From: an uncultured Collinsella sp.
GTDB taxonomy: Bacteria; Actinomycetota; Coriobacteriia; Coriobacteriales; Coriobacteriaceae
Assembly (NCBI GenBank): GCA_900556515.1
Contig: USPH01000071.1
Coordinates: 1 to 6,897, forward strand
Direction of reading: 5' to 3'
DNA length: 6,897 nt
Positions 6,417 through 6,897 of the stretch are shown here, in pieces (positions within the stretch are counted from its first letter, which is position 1; every line of letters starts with the position of its first letter). Under the pieces are notes generated by a model. It worked only from the letters and a program-made list of their open reading frames with translations. It was not told where the DNA came from and searched no databases. The position numbers and the translations under genes were made by a program.

Positions 6417-6866
6417 ATGAAACCTATCGTCGCCGTCGTTGGACGCCCCAACGTGGGCAAGTCCACGCTCGTTAACCGCCTAGCCCAGACCTCGGACGCC
6501 ATCGTCCACGAGTCCCGCGGCGTCACGCGCGACCGTTCGTATCACACGGCCGATTGGAACGGCCGCGAGTTCACTATCGTCGACACGGGCGGCATCGAGC
6601 CGCTCAAGAGCGATGACGTGTTTGCCACGTCCATCCGCGACCAGGCACTCGCCGCCGCCGAGGAAGCCGCCGTCATCCTGTTTGTGGTCGACGGCCGCAC
6701 CGGCGTCACCGAGGAGGACGAGTCGGTCGCCCGCATGCTCAAGCGCTCCGACAAGCCGGTCTTTCTGCTGGTGAACAAGCTCGACAATCCCGATCGCGAG
6801 AACGACAACATCTGGGAGTTCTATTCGCTCGGCATCGGTGAGCCCACGCCGCTCTCGGCCCTGCAC
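6417..6866 (+). CDS. der: Ribosome-assembly GTPase Der (EngA), 5' part only
   Basis: Der has two tandem GTPase domains and a KH-like domain and acts in late 50S subunit assembly; full proteins are about 430-490 residues. Only 150 codons are present, covering most of GTPase domain 1: P-loop GRPNVGKST (9-17), G2 threonine in GVTRDR (35-40), G3 DTGG (56-59), G4 NKLD (120-123) and G5 SALH (147-150). The frame is open to the end of the window, but the genomic part stops at 6866: the next bases are library adapter. The last ten apparent residues (LSLIHISEPT) must therefore be discarded. The gene is partial because the contig ends, not because it is broken in the genome. The start has a strong SD at 6405-6411. 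Confidence 0.95.
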
Positions 6867-6897
6867 CTGTCTCTTATACACATCTCCGAGCCCACGA
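6867..6897. other. Tn5/Nextera library adapter (non-genomic)
   Basis: Bases 6867-6885 (CTGTCTCTTATACACATCT) are exactly the reverse complement of the 19-bp Tn5 mosaic end. Bases 6886-6897 (CCGAGCCCACGA) match the first 12 bases of the adjoining Nextera read-2-side arm. The two run together with no mismatch to the window end. The junction falls exactly where der stops matching its family, after SALH, where a glycine would be usual. This is untrimmed sequencing adapter at a contig end, not a natural transposon. Confidence 0.98.

Noticed and set aside
6867..6897. Natural Tn5/IS50 transposon end inserted in der
   Set aside because: The sequence beyond the mosaic end is the synthetic Nextera arm, not IS50, and it runs off the contig end. 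Library adapter explains all of it.

Overview
The window is a high-GC stretch (roughly mid-60s % by eye, with mostly G/C third codon positions) holding eight genes, all on the + strand and almost back to back. Strong Shine-Dalgarno sites, the base composition and the gene order suggest an actinobacterial-lineage gut anaerobe of the Coriobacteriia (Collinsella-like). This taxonomic call is an inference from composition and order only. The sequence looks like one short-read contig: its last 31 bases are a Tn5/Nextera library adapter, not genome.

Layout: 1-69 leader with a perfect 7-bp inverted repeat and a strong SD; scpA (70-882) and scpB (894-1622), the kleisin and winged-helix partners of SMC; rluB (1609-2574), a 23S rRNA pseudouridine synthase overlapping scpB; a 66-nt gap; cmk (2641-3327), cytidylate kinase; plsC (3331-4059), a 1-acylglycerol-3-phosphate acyltransferase; ispH (4062-4961), the last MEP-pathway enzyme; a PDZ/radical-SAM/DUF512 protein of unknown function (4964-6406); and the first 150 codons of der (6417-6866), a ribosome-assembly GTPase. 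Adapter sequence occupies 6867-6897.

The genes read as one housekeeping operon for growth: chromosome compaction (ScpAB), ribosome maturation (RluB, Der), nucleotide supply (Cmk), and membrane lipid and isoprenoid synthesis (PlsC, IspH). Gaps of 2-11 nt, one 14-nt overlap, and SD sites that overlap the preceding stop codon point to translational coupling. The only larger gap is before cmk. The order looks like the actinobacterial scpA-scpB-rluB-cmk-der string with the clostridial-type plsC-ispH pair and the DUF512 gene inserted between cmk and der.

I see no mobile element, CRISPR array, RNA gene or defence system. The least understood component is the DUF512 radical-SAM protein. Other points worth a look are a Glu in place of the usual Asp in the PlsC HX4D motif, acidic low-complexity segments in both ScpA and ScpB, and the adapter, which creates a false chimeric Der C-terminus and a false antisense ORF.
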